NCBI GenBank assembly: GCA_021325095.1
Contig: JAJPHV010000060.1
Location: 1 to 64,000 of the forward strand
Reading direction: 5' to 3'
DNA length: 64,000 nucleotides
Source: Chloroflexota bacterium
Lineage (GTDB): Bacteria; Chloroflexota; Anaerolineae; Aggregatilineales; UBA2796
In this document: positions 27,248 to 35,296 of the stretch, piece by piece
Position numbering within the stretch: position 1 is the stretch's first letter
Layout: each line of letters starts with the position of its first letter
Made by a program: the position numbers and the translations under genes
Notes under the pieces: model-generated
The model's database searches: none
What the model was told of the DNA's origin: nothing
The model's input: only the letters and a program-made list of their open reading frames with translations

Positions 27248-27709
27248 GACACCTCGTCATCCACAATCCATTGCTTGCCAGAAATCAGGGGAGAAGTGCA
27301 GCGATTATACCGCGCGTTAGTCAGGCTTCGGTGCAGTAATCCACTGCGCTCGCCAGTCTCTCCGAGCGGATGGCCTCGCAGTGTGTCACACAGAAGCCGG
27401 GCATAGCAGCGGGACGCAGCCCCGGCCCGGAGCCATTCCGGGGTCAGGTAGCTGGAGTATTTACGAACCCGTGTGTTCACGCGATTGGGAGAGTCAGGGC
27501 AGAATTTCCAAAATGAGAAACCATAGCAGACTCAACTATTGACTCATATCGTATAATAGATCAATCTATTCCACTCGCCTTTCTCAAAATCCAATCGGTG
27601 TTGGTTGGATAGCGTCAAACTCGGCCCATAGCAGCCACGTTTGGGAATGGGCTATCGCTGAATGGCCGTTAGGTAAAGTCTTTTTATCAAGCAAACAAGG
27701 AGATAGGTA
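27248..27709. other. 462-bp gap without convincing gene
   Basis: The only frames here are short and lack ribosome binding sites. A 78-codon minus-strand frame at 27244-27480 overlaps the start of the DUF255 gene and looks spurious. The right part (27500-27600) is A/T-rich and carries a -10-like TATAAT and symmetric repeats before the DUF1326 gene. I see nothing else supported. Confidence 0.5.
27529..27570 (+). promoter_or_regulatory. Possible promoter/operator region of the DUF1326-DUF2182 operon
   Basis: A direct repeat of GACTCA occurs at 27529-27534 and 27541-27546, 12 bp apart. Next comes TATAAT (27552-27557), overlapped by a perfect palindrome AATAGAT-CA-ATCTATT (27555-27570). Such an arrangement around a -10 box fits binding of a repressor. 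There is no clear -35 hexamer. It lies about 140 bases before the ATG at 27710. Confidence 0.4.
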
Positions 27710-28330
27710 ATGAGTAGCACGCCCTGGCAAATCAAAGGTGATTACTTTGAGACATGCAGTTGTGATTTTCTGTGCCCCTGTCTTCCCAGTAACATGACAG
27801 CCCGACCTACCAAAGGACATTGTGACGTGGCGCTGGTCTTCCACATCGATCAGGGCCATTATAGCGGAACGAAGTTGGATAATCTCAGCTTCGTCATTGT
27901 CGCTCACGCCCCGGATGTGATGGGTCAGGGCAACTGGTCGGTTGGCCTCATCACCGACGCACAGGCCAACGCCCAACAGCAGGAGGCACTGACAGCCATC
28001 GCCAGCGGGCAGGCGGGTGGCCCTGCGGCAGCACTCGGCCCCCTCCTCGGTCAATTTCTCGGTGTAGAGTCCAAACCAATCCGCTACGAGAAGAATGGCA
28101 TGACCCGTTCAGTCTCCATTCCAGGTCTGCTCGATCAGGCTTGTGAGGGCATTCCCGGTGCAGACACCGCTACGCCGATCTATCTGGACAATGCTGGTCA
28201 TCCGGCGAGTACGCGCCTGGCTCTGGCGCACGGTGTGCGGAGTCATCTCCATGCTTTCGGCATCAATTGGGATGACACCAGCGGCAGGAATAACGGTCAC
28301 TTTGCTCCGTTCAACTGGCAGGCGAGCTGA
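27710..28330 (+). CDS. DUF1326-family protein
   Basis: A 206-residue soluble protein. The N-terminal FETCSCDFLCPC block is the family's conserved Cys cluster, probably metal-binding. It continues with GNWSVGLITDAQANAQQQEAL and GPLLGQFLGVE and ends with a His/Asn-rich C-terminal block (SHLHAFGINWDDTSG). It starts at the ATG at 27710 with AAGGAGATAGGTA. The next gene, 17 bases on, encodes a DUF2182 membrane protein; the DUF1326/DUF2182 neighbourhood recurs in many bacteria and suggests they act together. Function unproven. Confidence 0.88.
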   Translation: MSSTPWQIKGDYFETCSCDFLCPCLPSNMTARPTKGHCDVALVFHIDQGHYSGTKLDNLSFVIVAHAPDVMGQGNWSVGLITDAQANAQQQEALTAIASGQAGGPAAALGPLLGQFLGVESKPIRYEKNGMTRSVSIPGLLDQACEGIPGADTATPIYLDNAGHPASTRLALAHGVRSHLHAFGINWDDTSGRNNGHFAPFNWQAS

Positions 28331-28347
28331 GTCGACCTGGAGGAAGC

Positions 28348-29184
28348 ATGGACAGCGCGCCTGTTTCGCCGTCGAGGCAGATCAGAATTACCGTCTGGCT
28401 GACGCTCCTGATTATGGCGGCTCTGGCATGGGCGATTGTTGTTCAACAGGCCCAGATGAGTGGAAGCCAGAGTATGCCTGTCCGCAGCGGCGTAAACCAG
28501 AACATGTCCCCAATGGGCGATATGAGCCAGGAACAGCCAGCAATGCCAATGTCCTCCGCACCGGTCTCCATAGTGTTCTATCTGCCACTGTGGGTCAGCA
28601 TGATGGTCGCCATGATGTTCCCCGCCGTTGCGCCTATGGTGTCTTTCTTCGCTACGATCAGCCGTAGCCGCCGAGCTATGGGCCAACGGGCTGCCCCTAC
28701 CTGGCTGTTCCTGGCGGGGTATCTGGTTGTTTGGACGTTGTTCGGCGTAGCAGCCTATCTGGTTTCACTGGCCCTGCCATCCCTCGGCATGATGGCCGCC
28801 GGGCTTCGCATCGATTATCCAGTGGCCGCCGGGATCATTCTCATTGCTACCGGCCTGTACCAGTTAAGTCCGCTGAAGCAAGGCTGCCTGCGGCACTGTC
28901 GTTCGCCATTGAGTGTCGTACTGCACGGCTGGCATGATGGCAGCGCAGGCGCTTTCCGAATGGGCTTTGAACATGGGGCCTATTGTGTGGGTTGCTGTTG
29001 GGGACTGATGCTGGTGTTGTTTGTCGTGGGGATGATGAACCTGATAGGCATGGTCATTCTCACAGCTATCATCTTTGTTGAGAAGGTCGTGCCACGTGGC
29101 CCGCTGGTCGGCAAGTTAGCCGCATTGGCCCTGATTGTCTTCGGGATCGTCACTCTCGTCGGGCCATTCCTCAACCGGACTTAA
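28348..29184 (+). CDS. DUF2182-family integral membrane protein
   Basis: A 278-residue protein with about seven transmembrane segments. After the first, a Met-rich loop (MSPMGDMSQEQPAMPM, about residues 52-67) resembles Cu(I)-binding Met clusters. Family hallmarks are MMVAMMFPAVAPMV, LSPLKQGCLRHCRSP and a C-terminal GFEHGAYCVGCCWGLM block with four Cys and a His. It probably works with the DUF1326 protein; a role in metal handling is inference. RBS GGAGGAAGC before the ATG at 28348. Confidence 0.88.
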   Translation: MDSAPVSPSRQIRITVWLTLLIMAALAWAIVVQQAQMSGSQSMPVRSGVNQNMSPMGDMSQEQPAMPMSSAPVSIVFYLPLWVSMMVAMMFPAVAPMVSFFATISRSRRAMGQRAAPTWLFLAGYLVVWTLFGVAAYLVSLALPSLGMMAAGLRIDYPVAAGIILIATGLYQLSPLKQGCLRHCRSPLSVVLHGWHDGSAGAFRMGFEHGAYCVGCCWGLMLVLFVVGMMNLIGMVILTAIIFVEKVVPRGPLVGKLAALALIVFGIVTLVGPFLNRT

Positions 29185-29230
29185 AAACCTCCGGCTGAAG
29201 ACTCCCTGCCCCGTGAAACAGGGCGGGGGG

Positions 29231-30277
29231 TTAGAGGATTTCCGACCTGGCCCGCGCCATCACCATTTCGGGGTAGGGCCGTGTCCCAAAGCGTGTCAGC
29301 AGTACCGCGCCGAAGCCAGCCGAGCCGAGCACGATCAACATCAGCCAGCCGAGCCAGCCGATACAGGGGATCATCTGGATGAGGCCCTGGGCCAGGGTGA
29401 GCACCAGCGTGCCGAGTGCGGCGGCAACCATCGGCGTCGGATAGACTTTCATCCGGTGCAGCAGGGTTGTACCGAACGGAATGCTGACTGCGATCCAACC
29501 CGCGACGAACGCGATCCCGATCACCAGCCAGAGCAGCCCCACAATGGGCAGCCCCAGGCAGGTCAGGCCAAGCGTCAGCGGGATCGACACCACGTAGATC
29601 GCACTCAGCGCCACCGCCACGCCGATGGACAAAAAGCCAACCAGCGTCGTGGTGAGCGCCTGGGACATGGCCGTGCCAGACATGCGGTTCACCTGGCGGG
29701 GGAAAACCGCAGCGGCCAAGGCTGCCAGCGCTGCCATGCCCAATGACGTGAAGATGACCTGGAAGAAACGAAAAAGCGGGTTGCTGGCTGTGGCGCCAAA
29801 CGGCGTATTATCGAGTGGTGGAAAGTTGCCTGCTCCCCGCCTGACGCCGCTGAAGAGTTCGCCCAGGCGGTTGCAGCCTGTACTCTGGCTGCCGTTAATG
29901 ACGGCTTCCGCCGCCTGTTTCACTTCGCGGGCACAGATCGACAGGCTGCCGTTGATGTGCAGCGTTTTGCCCAACTGCGCACTCGGAGCCAGGATCGATA
30001 CGTCGCCGTTGATCTGACCGTTCAACGTCACAGGCCCTGCCGAGACGATGGACAGATCGCCGTTGACCGTACTGCCCTCTTCGAGCGTCGCCTCGCGGGC
30101 TACGACAGTCAAATTGCCAGTGTGGGTTGTGCCACTGCGCAGCACGTACTGGTCGTTGACCGAGATGCGATCCGGCTGGCTTCCGGATGGCTCTTGCGCC
30201 AGCACGAACCGGGCCGGGGCCAGAGCCAGCAGCCAAAGGAGCAGCAATACTCCGGCCCGAACGAGGTTTTTGATCAC
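29231..30277 (-). CDS. Membrane protein with bactofilin/polymer-forming-like N-terminal beta repeats
   Basis: A 348-residue protein. GTG at 30277 starts it with GAGG upstream, overlapping the anti-sigma stop by 4 bases (GTGA). A signal peptide or signal anchor (about 5-28) precedes a repetitive beta segment (about 45-130) with GNLTVVAREATLEEGSTV, NGDLSIV and INGDVSIL, the left-handed helical pattern of polymer-forming (bactofilin-like) domains. A hinge (about 145-180) leads to six hydrophobic segments (about 180-340). The combination of a secreted beta-helix and a membrane domain in the sigma operon suggests an envelope sensor or surface structure; function unproven. Confidence 0.72.
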   Translation of the reverse strand: MIKNLVRAGVLLLLWLLALAPARFVLAQEPSGSQPDRISVNDQYVLRSGTTHTGNLTVVAREATLEEGSTVNGDLSIVSAGPVTLNGQINGDVSILAPSAQLGKTLHINGSLSICAREVKQAAEAVINGSQSTGCNRLGELFSGVRRGAGNFPPLDNTPFGATASNPLFRFFQVIFTSLGMAALAALAAAVFPRQVNRMSGTAMSQALTTTLVGFLSIGVAVALSAIYVVSIPLTLGLTCLGLPIVGLLWLVIGIAFVAGWIAVSIPFGTTLLHRMKVYPTPMVAAALGTLVLTLAQGLIQMIPCIGWLGWLMLIVLGSAGFGAVLLTRFGTRPYPEMVMARARSEIL

Positions 30278-30876
30278 GCCATCCTCACGGGAATGTGATA
30301 AACGACCTGCTGGCGGCGCATGGAGGTATACCACATAAACCAACCCCAGAGCATGATCAGGGGAATGGTCGTGGTCAGCAGCGCAGGCAGCACTGGCTTT
30401 TCGACAGTATACGTGGCGATCACCTGGAAGAGCGCAGCAATGGCCTGCGCGAGATTGTTCAACATCATGACCAGTTGCCGCAACAACGTGTTGATGGCTG
30501 CCGGATCGGTCAACCAGTTCTGGATGGCATTGATGCCCAGAACGGCCAATGGAACCGTTGTCAGGAAGGCCAGCAGCAGCCCCAAGGCTGCACCTGTTCC
30601 GGCTTGTGGTCTGGTAGCCAGTGCACCGTCCTCAGCGGTTTGCGCGGCAATGGCGGCCATGACCTTACCGGCAAAGTCTGGTGGGGCCTGCACCATGCTG
30701 GCGTTAGCGAATAATTTGTCTACGTCGCGCATTCGGTTAAACAGCGCAGCGTCCCTCGGGGAACCGGCAAGATGCGCTTTCAACGCGGCCTCCGCCGTTT
30801 CCGGCAGCGTGTCATCAAGCGCCAGATTCATGTCGCGCTCAATGTTGCGTTGGGTAGAGAAGCTTTTGCGGATCAT
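30274..30876 (-). CDS. Putative anti-sigma factor (membrane)
   Basis: A 200-residue protein encoded directly after an ECF sigma gene with ATGA overlap, the classic arrangement of an anti-sigma factor. Residues 1-75 are a soluble helical domain with the conserved-looking DLNLALDDTLPETAEAALKAHLAG-type region (read here NLALDDTLPETAEAALKAHL), but the usual zinc-binding HxxxCxxC is absent. One hydrophobic segment lies at about 95-115 and another at about 165-185; a short basic tail follows. The assignment rests on genomic context and overall shape. Confidence 0.72.
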   Translation of the reverse strand: MIRKSFSTQRNIERDMNLALDDTLPETAEAALKAHLAGSPRDAALFNRMRDVDKLFANASMVQAPPDFAGKVMAAIAAQTAEDGALATRPQAGTGAALGLLLAFLTTVPLAVLGINAIQNWLTDPAAINTLLRQLVMMLNNLAQAIAALFQVIATYTVEKPVLPALLTTTIPLIMLWGWFMWYTSMRRQQVVYHIPVRMA

Positions 30877-31469
30877 CGTGATCCCTCCATAGCAAGATGT
30901 AACACTGCGCGCTCCTGTGAAGTCATTTTTTCAGCGAGTGCCTGTCTCGCCCGGAACAAGCGGCTCTTGACTGCGCTCTCCGTCGTATCCAGCATTTCAG
31001 CGATTTCCGTATAAGATAAGTCGTACCAGTAGCGCAGGACAACTGCGGCGCGGTATTCGGGTGAAAGGTCCGCCAACATACGTTGGATGGCAGCATCCCG
31101 TTCACCTGCAATTACGGCATCTTCCGGCTCGATCTCGTCGCTGCTCAATGAAGGGTGAGGCGGCAGCGGCTCGTCGATGGACAACCAGACCAGACGGCGT
31201 TTCCGCAGACGGTCAATGCAGTGATTCGAGGCAATAGACAGCAACCACGTTCGGAAGGGACGCTCGGCGTCGTACCGATCCAGGTGAGAATAAGCTCGCA
31301 CAAACGTTTCCTGGGCAGCGTCTTCTGCTTCGCCGCGCTCCCCGAGCATCCGGTAAGCCAGATTGTAGACGGCGTGCTGGTGCATTTGAACCAGTTCGCC
31401 AAAAGCGGCCTGGTCTCCGGCAAGTGCCTCCTGCACCAACAATCGATCAGGTTCTACGGACAACTTCAT
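30873..31469 (-). CDS. ECF-type RNA polymerase sigma factor
   Basis: A 198-residue sigma factor. Region 2 (about 10-80) contains NLAYRMLGERGEAEDAAQET, with DAAQETF matching the core-binding motif, and region 4 (about 125-185) contains LSPEYRAAVVLRYWYDLSY followed by TEIAEMLDTTESAVKSRLFR, the -35-recognising helix-turn-helix. The ATG at 31469 is chosen; the TTG at 31502 is an alternative. It heads an operon with a putative anti-sigma and a beta-repeat membrane protein. It probably drives an envelope-stress or surface regulon. Confidence 0.93.
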   Translation of the reverse strand: MKLSVEPDRLLVQEALAGDQAAFGELVQMHQHAVYNLAYRMLGERGEAEDAAQETFVRAYSHLDRYDAERPFRTWLLSIASNHCIDRLRKRRLVWLSIDEPLPPHPSLSSDEIEPEDAVIAGERDAAIQRMLADLSPEYRAAVVLRYWYDLSYTEIAEMLDTTESAVKSRLFRARQALAEKMTSQERAVLHLAMEGSR

Positions 31470-31602
31470 TCGCTCCACTATGGCAAGATGCCCAGTTACC
31501 AACTAATACGCAGCCCGGTCCATAGAGTTGCGGAATCGAAATTGTACCCGATTTCTCAGGTCGCGCGATAAACATTTCATGGCGCCCTAAGGGCCGCACG
31601 GT

Positions 31603-31631
31603 TTGACCAGGCTCCGGCCAATCTGTATAAT
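31603..31631 (+). promoter_or_regulatory. Near-consensus sigma-70 promoter of the SxtJ-like/carbamoyltransferase cluster
   Basis: TTGACC (31603-31608) and a perfect TATAAT (31626-31631) are exactly 17 bp apart. The start of transcription would fall near 31638, which rules out the TTG at 31641 as the initiation codon and supports TTG 31677 or a later codon. Confidence 0.75.
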
Positions 31632-31676
31632 CCATTCGTTTTGGCACGGCTGCTTGCGCATAAGAGGGCCACCCTG

Positions 31677-31910
31677 TTGAACCTCATCCTCCGAACTGCC
31701 TGGGAACGCTGGCGCATCATCGCTCGTATCAACGGCGATTATGTGGCGCGTTTCATCACCAACCTGTTCTTTTTCACGATCCTGGTTCCTTTTGCTGTTG
31801 TGGCGAAACTGTTCACCGACCCGCTGGGCCTGCGCCAGTCAGGAACCTCGCACTGGAAGACCCGCAAACCCGTTGGCGTCAGCATCGACGAAGCACGGAG
31901 CCAATTCTAG
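31677..31910 (+). CDS. Small SxtJ-like membrane protein
   Basis: A 77-residue protein. The TTG at 31677 has AAGAGGG 8 bases upstream. One or two hydrophobic stretches (about 22-48) are followed by AVVAKLFTDPLGLR and a short soluble tail with HWKTRK. The pattern resembles the C-terminal end of SxtJ-family membrane proteins, which precede carbamoyltransferase genes in other bacteria. It ends 1 base before the carbamoyltransferase ATG, so the two are translationally coupled. Confidence 0.6.
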   Translation: MNLILRTAWERWRIIARINGDYVARFITNLFFFTILVPFAVVAKLFTDPLGLRQSGTSHWKTRKPVGVSIDEARSQF

Positions 31911-31911
31911 A

Positions 31912-33690
31912 ATGTACATCCTGGGTGTTTCCTGTTTCTACCACGATTCGGCGGTGGCGCTCTTGAAGGATGGGCAGCTTGTGGCGGCGGCGATGGAAGA
32001 GCGCTTCACGCGGCTCAAGAACGACAACGGCTTCCCGGCACATGCCATCGACTTCTGCCTGCGCAAGGCGGGCATCACCGGCAAAGACCTGGACTACGCG
32101 GTCTTCTACGAAAAGCCATTCGTCAAGTTCGAGCGCATCCTGCTCAACACCCTGAGCAGTTTTCCGCGCTCGCGCGACGTGTGGCGCGAGGCGATGTTTG
32201 TCTGGCTGCCGCAAAAGCTGTGGATCAAGACGCTTCTGCAAAATTACCTGAAGATCGACCCGCAGCGCCTCCTGTTTTGCGACCACCACATGTCGCACGC
32301 GGCCAGCGCCTTCTACTGCTCACCCTTCGACGAGGCGGCCATCCTGACCATCGACGGCGTGGGCGAATGGACGACCACGACGATGGGCCGGGCGACGGCC
32401 AACTGGAACGGCAACGGCACGAACCAGATCATTCTGACCGAAGAACAGCGCTTCCCGCACTCCATCGGCCTGCTGTACTCGGCCTTCACGGCCTTCCTCG
32501 GCTTCAAGGTCAATGAAGGCGAGTATAAGGTGATGGGCATGGCTCCCTACGGCCAGCCGCGCTTCGAGGACAAGGTGCGCAAGCTGATCCAGGTGGAGGA
32601 GGATGGCAGCTTCCGCCTCAACATGGATTACTTCGCCTTTCATTATTCGGCCACGCACACCTATAACCAGCGCTTCATCGAACTGTTCGGTGAACCCCGC
32701 ACGCCCAGCGATGACTTCTTCACGATGGCGACTAACCCGGAGCGTGCCGGTGAAAAGAGCGCGATGGAACGTAACCAGTACTACGCGGACGTGGCCGCCA
32801 GCATTCAGGCCGTGACCGAAGATGCGCTGCTCAAGATGGCACGCCATCTGCACCAGACCACCGGGCTGAAAAAACTGGCAATGGCGGGCGGCGTGGCGTT
32901 GAACAGTGTGGCAAACTACCGCATATTGCGGGAAACGCCCTTTGAGGAAGTCTACATCCAGCCCGCCGCCGGGGATGACGGTGGCGCGCTCGGCGCGGCG
33001 CTGTGGGTCTATCACAGCGTGCTGAACAAGCCGCGCGAGATGATCTTGAAGGATGCCTACTGGGGCGAGGAATACGGCGAGGGCGAAATCCGCGCCTTCC
33101 TGGAAGGGTCAGGCATCCGCTACGAGTACATCGCAGACGACAACCGGCTGCTTGACCAGGTGGTGGATTCGATCACCAAAGGGCAGGTGGTGGGCTGGTT
33201 CCAGGGGCGGTTCGAGTGGGGGCCGCGCGCGCTTGGCAACCGCAGCATCCTGGCCGACCCGCGTCGCAGCGAAATGAAGAACATCGTCAACACCAAGATC
33301 AAGTACCGTGAACCGTTCCGGCCCTTCGCGCCGGTGGTGCTGACCGAGTGCGCGCCGGATTATTTCGAGTTTCCCGACGTGGCGAACCACTACCCACCGC
33401 GCTTCATGCTCATGGTCAGCCCGGTCAAGCCGGACAAACGCACGGTCATTCCGGCGACCACCCACGAAGGCGGGACGGGCCGTTTGCAGGCCATTGATTA
33501 TCAGACCAACCCGCGTTACTATGAAGTGATCCGGCGGTTTGGGCAGGCGACGGGCGTGCCCGTTCTGCTCAATACGTCGTTCAACCTGCGCGGCGAGCCG
33601 ATTGTGAGCAGCCCGGCCAACGCCTGGCACACCTTCAGCAACAGTGGGCTTGATCTGCTCGCTATAGGGCCGTTCCTGGTCAGAAAGTGA
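31912..33690 (+). CDS. Carbamoyltransferase (NodU/CmcH/HypF-related family)
   Basis: A 592-residue protein. It has an N-terminal ASKHA-like domain with LGVSCFYHDSAVALLKDG and FCDHHMSHAASAFY, whose HHxxHAAxA motif is conserved in O-carbamoyltransferases, and a C-terminal YrdC-like region with WGPRALGNRSILADPR, EPFRPFAPVV and LLNTSFNLRGEPIV. These enzymes transfer carbamoyl from carbamoyl phosphate to hydroxyls in Nod factors, cephamycins and saxitoxin. The acceptor here is unknown. The gene is flanked by small membrane proteins in a conserved cluster. Confidence 0.93.
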   Translation: MYILGVSCFYHDSAVALLKDGQLVAAAMEERFTRLKNDNGFPAHAIDFCLRKAGITGKDLDYAVFYEKPFVKFERILLNTLSSFPRSRDVWREAMFVWLPQKLWIKTLLQNYLKIDPQRLLFCDHHMSHAASAFYCSPFDEAAILTIDGVGEWTTTTMGRATANWNGNGTNQIILTEEQRFPHSIGLLYSAFTAFLGFKVNEGEYKVMGMAPYGQPRFEDKVRKLIQVEEDGSFRLNMDYFAFHYSATHTYNQRFIELFGEPRTPSDDFFTMATNPERAGEKSAMERNQYYADVAASIQAVTEDALLKMARHLHQTTGLKKLAMAGGVALNSVANYRILRETPFEEVYIQPAAGDDGGALGAALWVYHSVLNKPREMILKDAYWGEEYGEGEIRAFLEGSGIRYEYIADDNRLLDQVVDSITKGQVVGWFQGRFEWGPRALGNRSILADPRRSEMKNIVNTKIKYREPFRPFAPVVLTECAPDYFEFPDVANHYPPRFMLMVSPVKPDKRTVIPATTHEGGTGRLQAIDYQTNPRYYEVIRRFGQATGVPVLLNTSFNLRGEPIVSSPANAWHTFSNSGLDLLAIGPFLVRK

Positions 33691-33697
33691 TGAAGCC

Positions 33698-33919
33698 ATG
33701 ACAACCAATCCGACCAACACGACCAGCGGTGTGGGCATACGGGGCACGATCAGCGATTTTGTCTCACGGCTGGGCATTGCCGGGGAACTGCTGCGCTTCC
33801 TCTGGGCACGCAAGCTGTGGTGGCTGATCCCGATGATCGTCGCCCTGTTCGTCTTTGGGCTGCTGATCATCCTGGGCGCGTCGGGTGTGTTGTCGCCGTT
33901 CATCTACACGCTGTTCTGA
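33698..33919 (+). CDS. DUF5989-family small membrane protein
   Basis: A 73-residue protein: a 25-residue polar N-terminus, then ELLRFLWARKLWWLIPMIVA and a single membrane span, ending SPFIYTLF. The FLWARKLWWLIP and APFIYTLF-like end are hallmarks of DUF5989. It starts 7 bases after the carbamoyltransferase stop. In other genomes the same gene accompanies this carbamoyltransferase. Function unknown. Confidence 0.85.
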   Translation: MTTNPTNTTSGVGIRGTISDFVSRLGIAGELLRFLWARKLWWLIPMIVALFVFGLLIILGASGVLSPFIYTLF

Positions 33920-33929
33920 GGCGAGGTCC

Positions 33930-34244
33930 ATGCCAAACTGGTTGATCGCGCTGCTGATCGGCGGGGCCTTCGGGCTGATCGTGGGCGTATTCGCCGCCCG
34001 CCAATCGGCGAAGGAAAAACCGATCCGAGGTGGCGTGCTGGCAAAGCTCTTTCATTACCTGGGCGCGTCGGCCTTCGTTGCCGTCGCCCCGACGGTGCTG
34101 GTTGGCTCGTATCTGTACAAACTGCATTTCTTCCCGCGTCTGTTGCGCGGTATTGGCCTGGGCTTCGGGTTGCTGGCAGTCGCCGCGGTCTGCCTGATCC
34201 TGTACGCCGTGTTTGAAGCGCCCGCCGCCCGGGAACAGTCATAA
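33930..34244 (+). CDS. Small three-span membrane protein
   Basis: A 104-residue protein with three hydrophobic segments (about 3-22, 47-66 and 76-96) and a short Ala/Arg/Gln tail. The ATG at 33930 has GAGGCGAGG upstream and lies 10 bases after the DUF5989 stop. It is probably part of the carbamoyltransferase cluster. I do not recognise the family. Confidence 0.65.
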   Translation: MPNWLIALLIGGAFGLIVGVFAARQSAKEKPIRGGVLAKLFHYLGASAFVAVAPTVLVGSYLYKLHFFPRLLRGIGLGFGLLAVAAVCLILYAVFEAPAAREQS

Positions 34245-34311
34245 GGGTCTCTCCCGGTGTTGCGCCCCTCACCGCAACGGGCTGGGGGAAAGAGGTAGAT
34301 CGGAGACTTTT

Positions 34312-34773
34312 ATGTATGGCCCACGACGGGGCAACCAGGTATCGGGAGCCGTGTTCCTGATCGGCCTGGGCCTGTTGTTCCTGACGAATTTCTGGTGGCC
34401 GGGCATCCTGTTCGTACTGGGCGCGGCGGCCATCGCGCAGGGCCTTTCGGAGGGGCGGGGCTGGTACGCGCTGCAAGGCGGTATCTGGCTGATCGGAATA
34501 GGACTCGTATTCAGCGTCGGGTTCAGTCTGCCTTTGCTGTTGATCCTGCTCGGCCTGAGCATGTTGTGCGGTACAGTGTGTCGCCCGCGCATACTGTTTG
34601 GGCGCGACGTGCAATTTGAAGAAGCGCCGATCCGGGAAAAGCGCAAGAACGAAGCGCGCGCGGCGGACGACGACGAATTTGACGACGAGGGCGAGAACGA
34701 AGATCGCTACGTGCTCGGCGACGACGGCGAGATGGTCAAGGTCAAAAACGATCAGAAGCGCTTCAACCGATAG
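34312..34773 (+). CDS. Membrane protein with three or four spans and acidic tail
   Basis: A 153-residue protein. It has hydrophobic segments at about 10-28, 29-45, 55-75 and 75-92 (the last two nearly continuous), then a soluble tail of about 55 residues with ADDDEFDDEGENED followed by a Lys/Asp-rich end. The ATG at 34312 has GGAGAC upstream. Distances and strand place it at the end of the carbamoyltransferase cluster. A bidirectional terminator follows. Family unknown. Confidence 0.65.
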   Translation: MYGPRRGNQVSGAVFLIGLGLLFLTNFWWPGILFVLGAAAIAQGLSEGRGWYALQGGIWLIGIGLVFSVGFSLPLLLILLGLSMLCGTVCRPRILFGRDVQFEEAPIREKRKNEARAADDDEFDDEGENEDRYVLGDDGEMVKVKNDQKRFNR

Positions 34774-34784
34774 CTTCCGCCCGT

Positions 34785-34828
34785 ATAGACGCAACGAGCC
34801 GGCGTGGGCCGGCTCGTTTGGCGTCTAT
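34785..34828. terminator. Bidirectional terminator with a 19-bp interrupted stem
   Basis: ATAGACGC-AACGAGCCGGC (34785-34803) pairs with GCCGGCTCGTT-TG-GCGTCTAT (34808-34828) with a TG bulge. It separates the convergent genes that end at 34773 and 34843, each within 20 bases. Confidence 0.85.
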
Positions 34829-34842
34829 CGAGAGGCTGGCGA

Positions 34843-35181
34843 CTACAGATCGTCTAACCGCCCGCTGTCCAGGGCTGATTGGAAGGCTTGCCCGGTCACC
34901 AGCACGCCCTGTATCCACTGCAACACATCGTCCTCGTCGCAGTGTTCCATCAGCACGTTGGCGATCTGTTCCGGCGCATTGTTGATGATCTCCGTCGCAA
35001 GGCAGGCGACGGCCTGCGACACGGAACTGCGCGGCGTGGGAAGCTCGCTATCCAGCCATTCCTGCAACCAGCGCTCCACGATGGGATGCACTTGCTCACA
35101 GGCTGACCCATCGCCCAGCTCTTCGTCCGCCATTCGCTCGAAATCGTTCAGCCAGTGCAGGTCATTGTCATCGGATTCCAT
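34843..35181 (-). CDS. Small acidic hypothetical protein
   Basis: A 112-residue, strongly acidic soluble protein, apparently all-helical, with a Trp-rich early region (DLHWLNDFERMADEELG) and a helical core. The ATG at 35181 has GGGAG 8 bases upstream; a TTG five codons earlier is less likely. No family is recognised. It is a monocistron between a terminator and the bactofilin gene on the same strand (115-base gap). Confidence 0.55.
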   Translation of the reverse strand: MESDDNDLHWLNDFERMADEELGDGSACEQVHPIVERWLQEWLDSELPTPRSSVSQAVACLATEIINNAPEQIANVLMEHCDEDDVLQWIQGVLVTGQAFQSALDSGRLDDL

Positions 35182-35296
35182 AGGCCCAACTCCCAATGGC
35201 TGATATACGGCTCCCTACCCTGGACTCCGTTCGGGCAGGTAGCCTATAGTGTAATCCAATTGTGTCTCCGGCGAAAGATTACGGCCAATGCGGCCC

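Noticed and set aside
27244-27480. 78-codon minus-strand frame upstream of the DUF255 gene
   Set aside because: No ribosome binding site, overlap with the start of the next gene and no recognisable protein features.
29198-29235. Further copy of the dispersed palindrome family
   Set aside because: It has C- and G-rich runs, but the arms do not pair in the family pattern; only CCCTG/CAGGG matches.
34213-34311. Upstream extension of the membrane protein at 34312
   Set aside because: It starts inside the previous gene and its residues are Arg/Cys/Pro-rich without hydrophobic pattern. The ATG at 34312 has a ribosome binding site.
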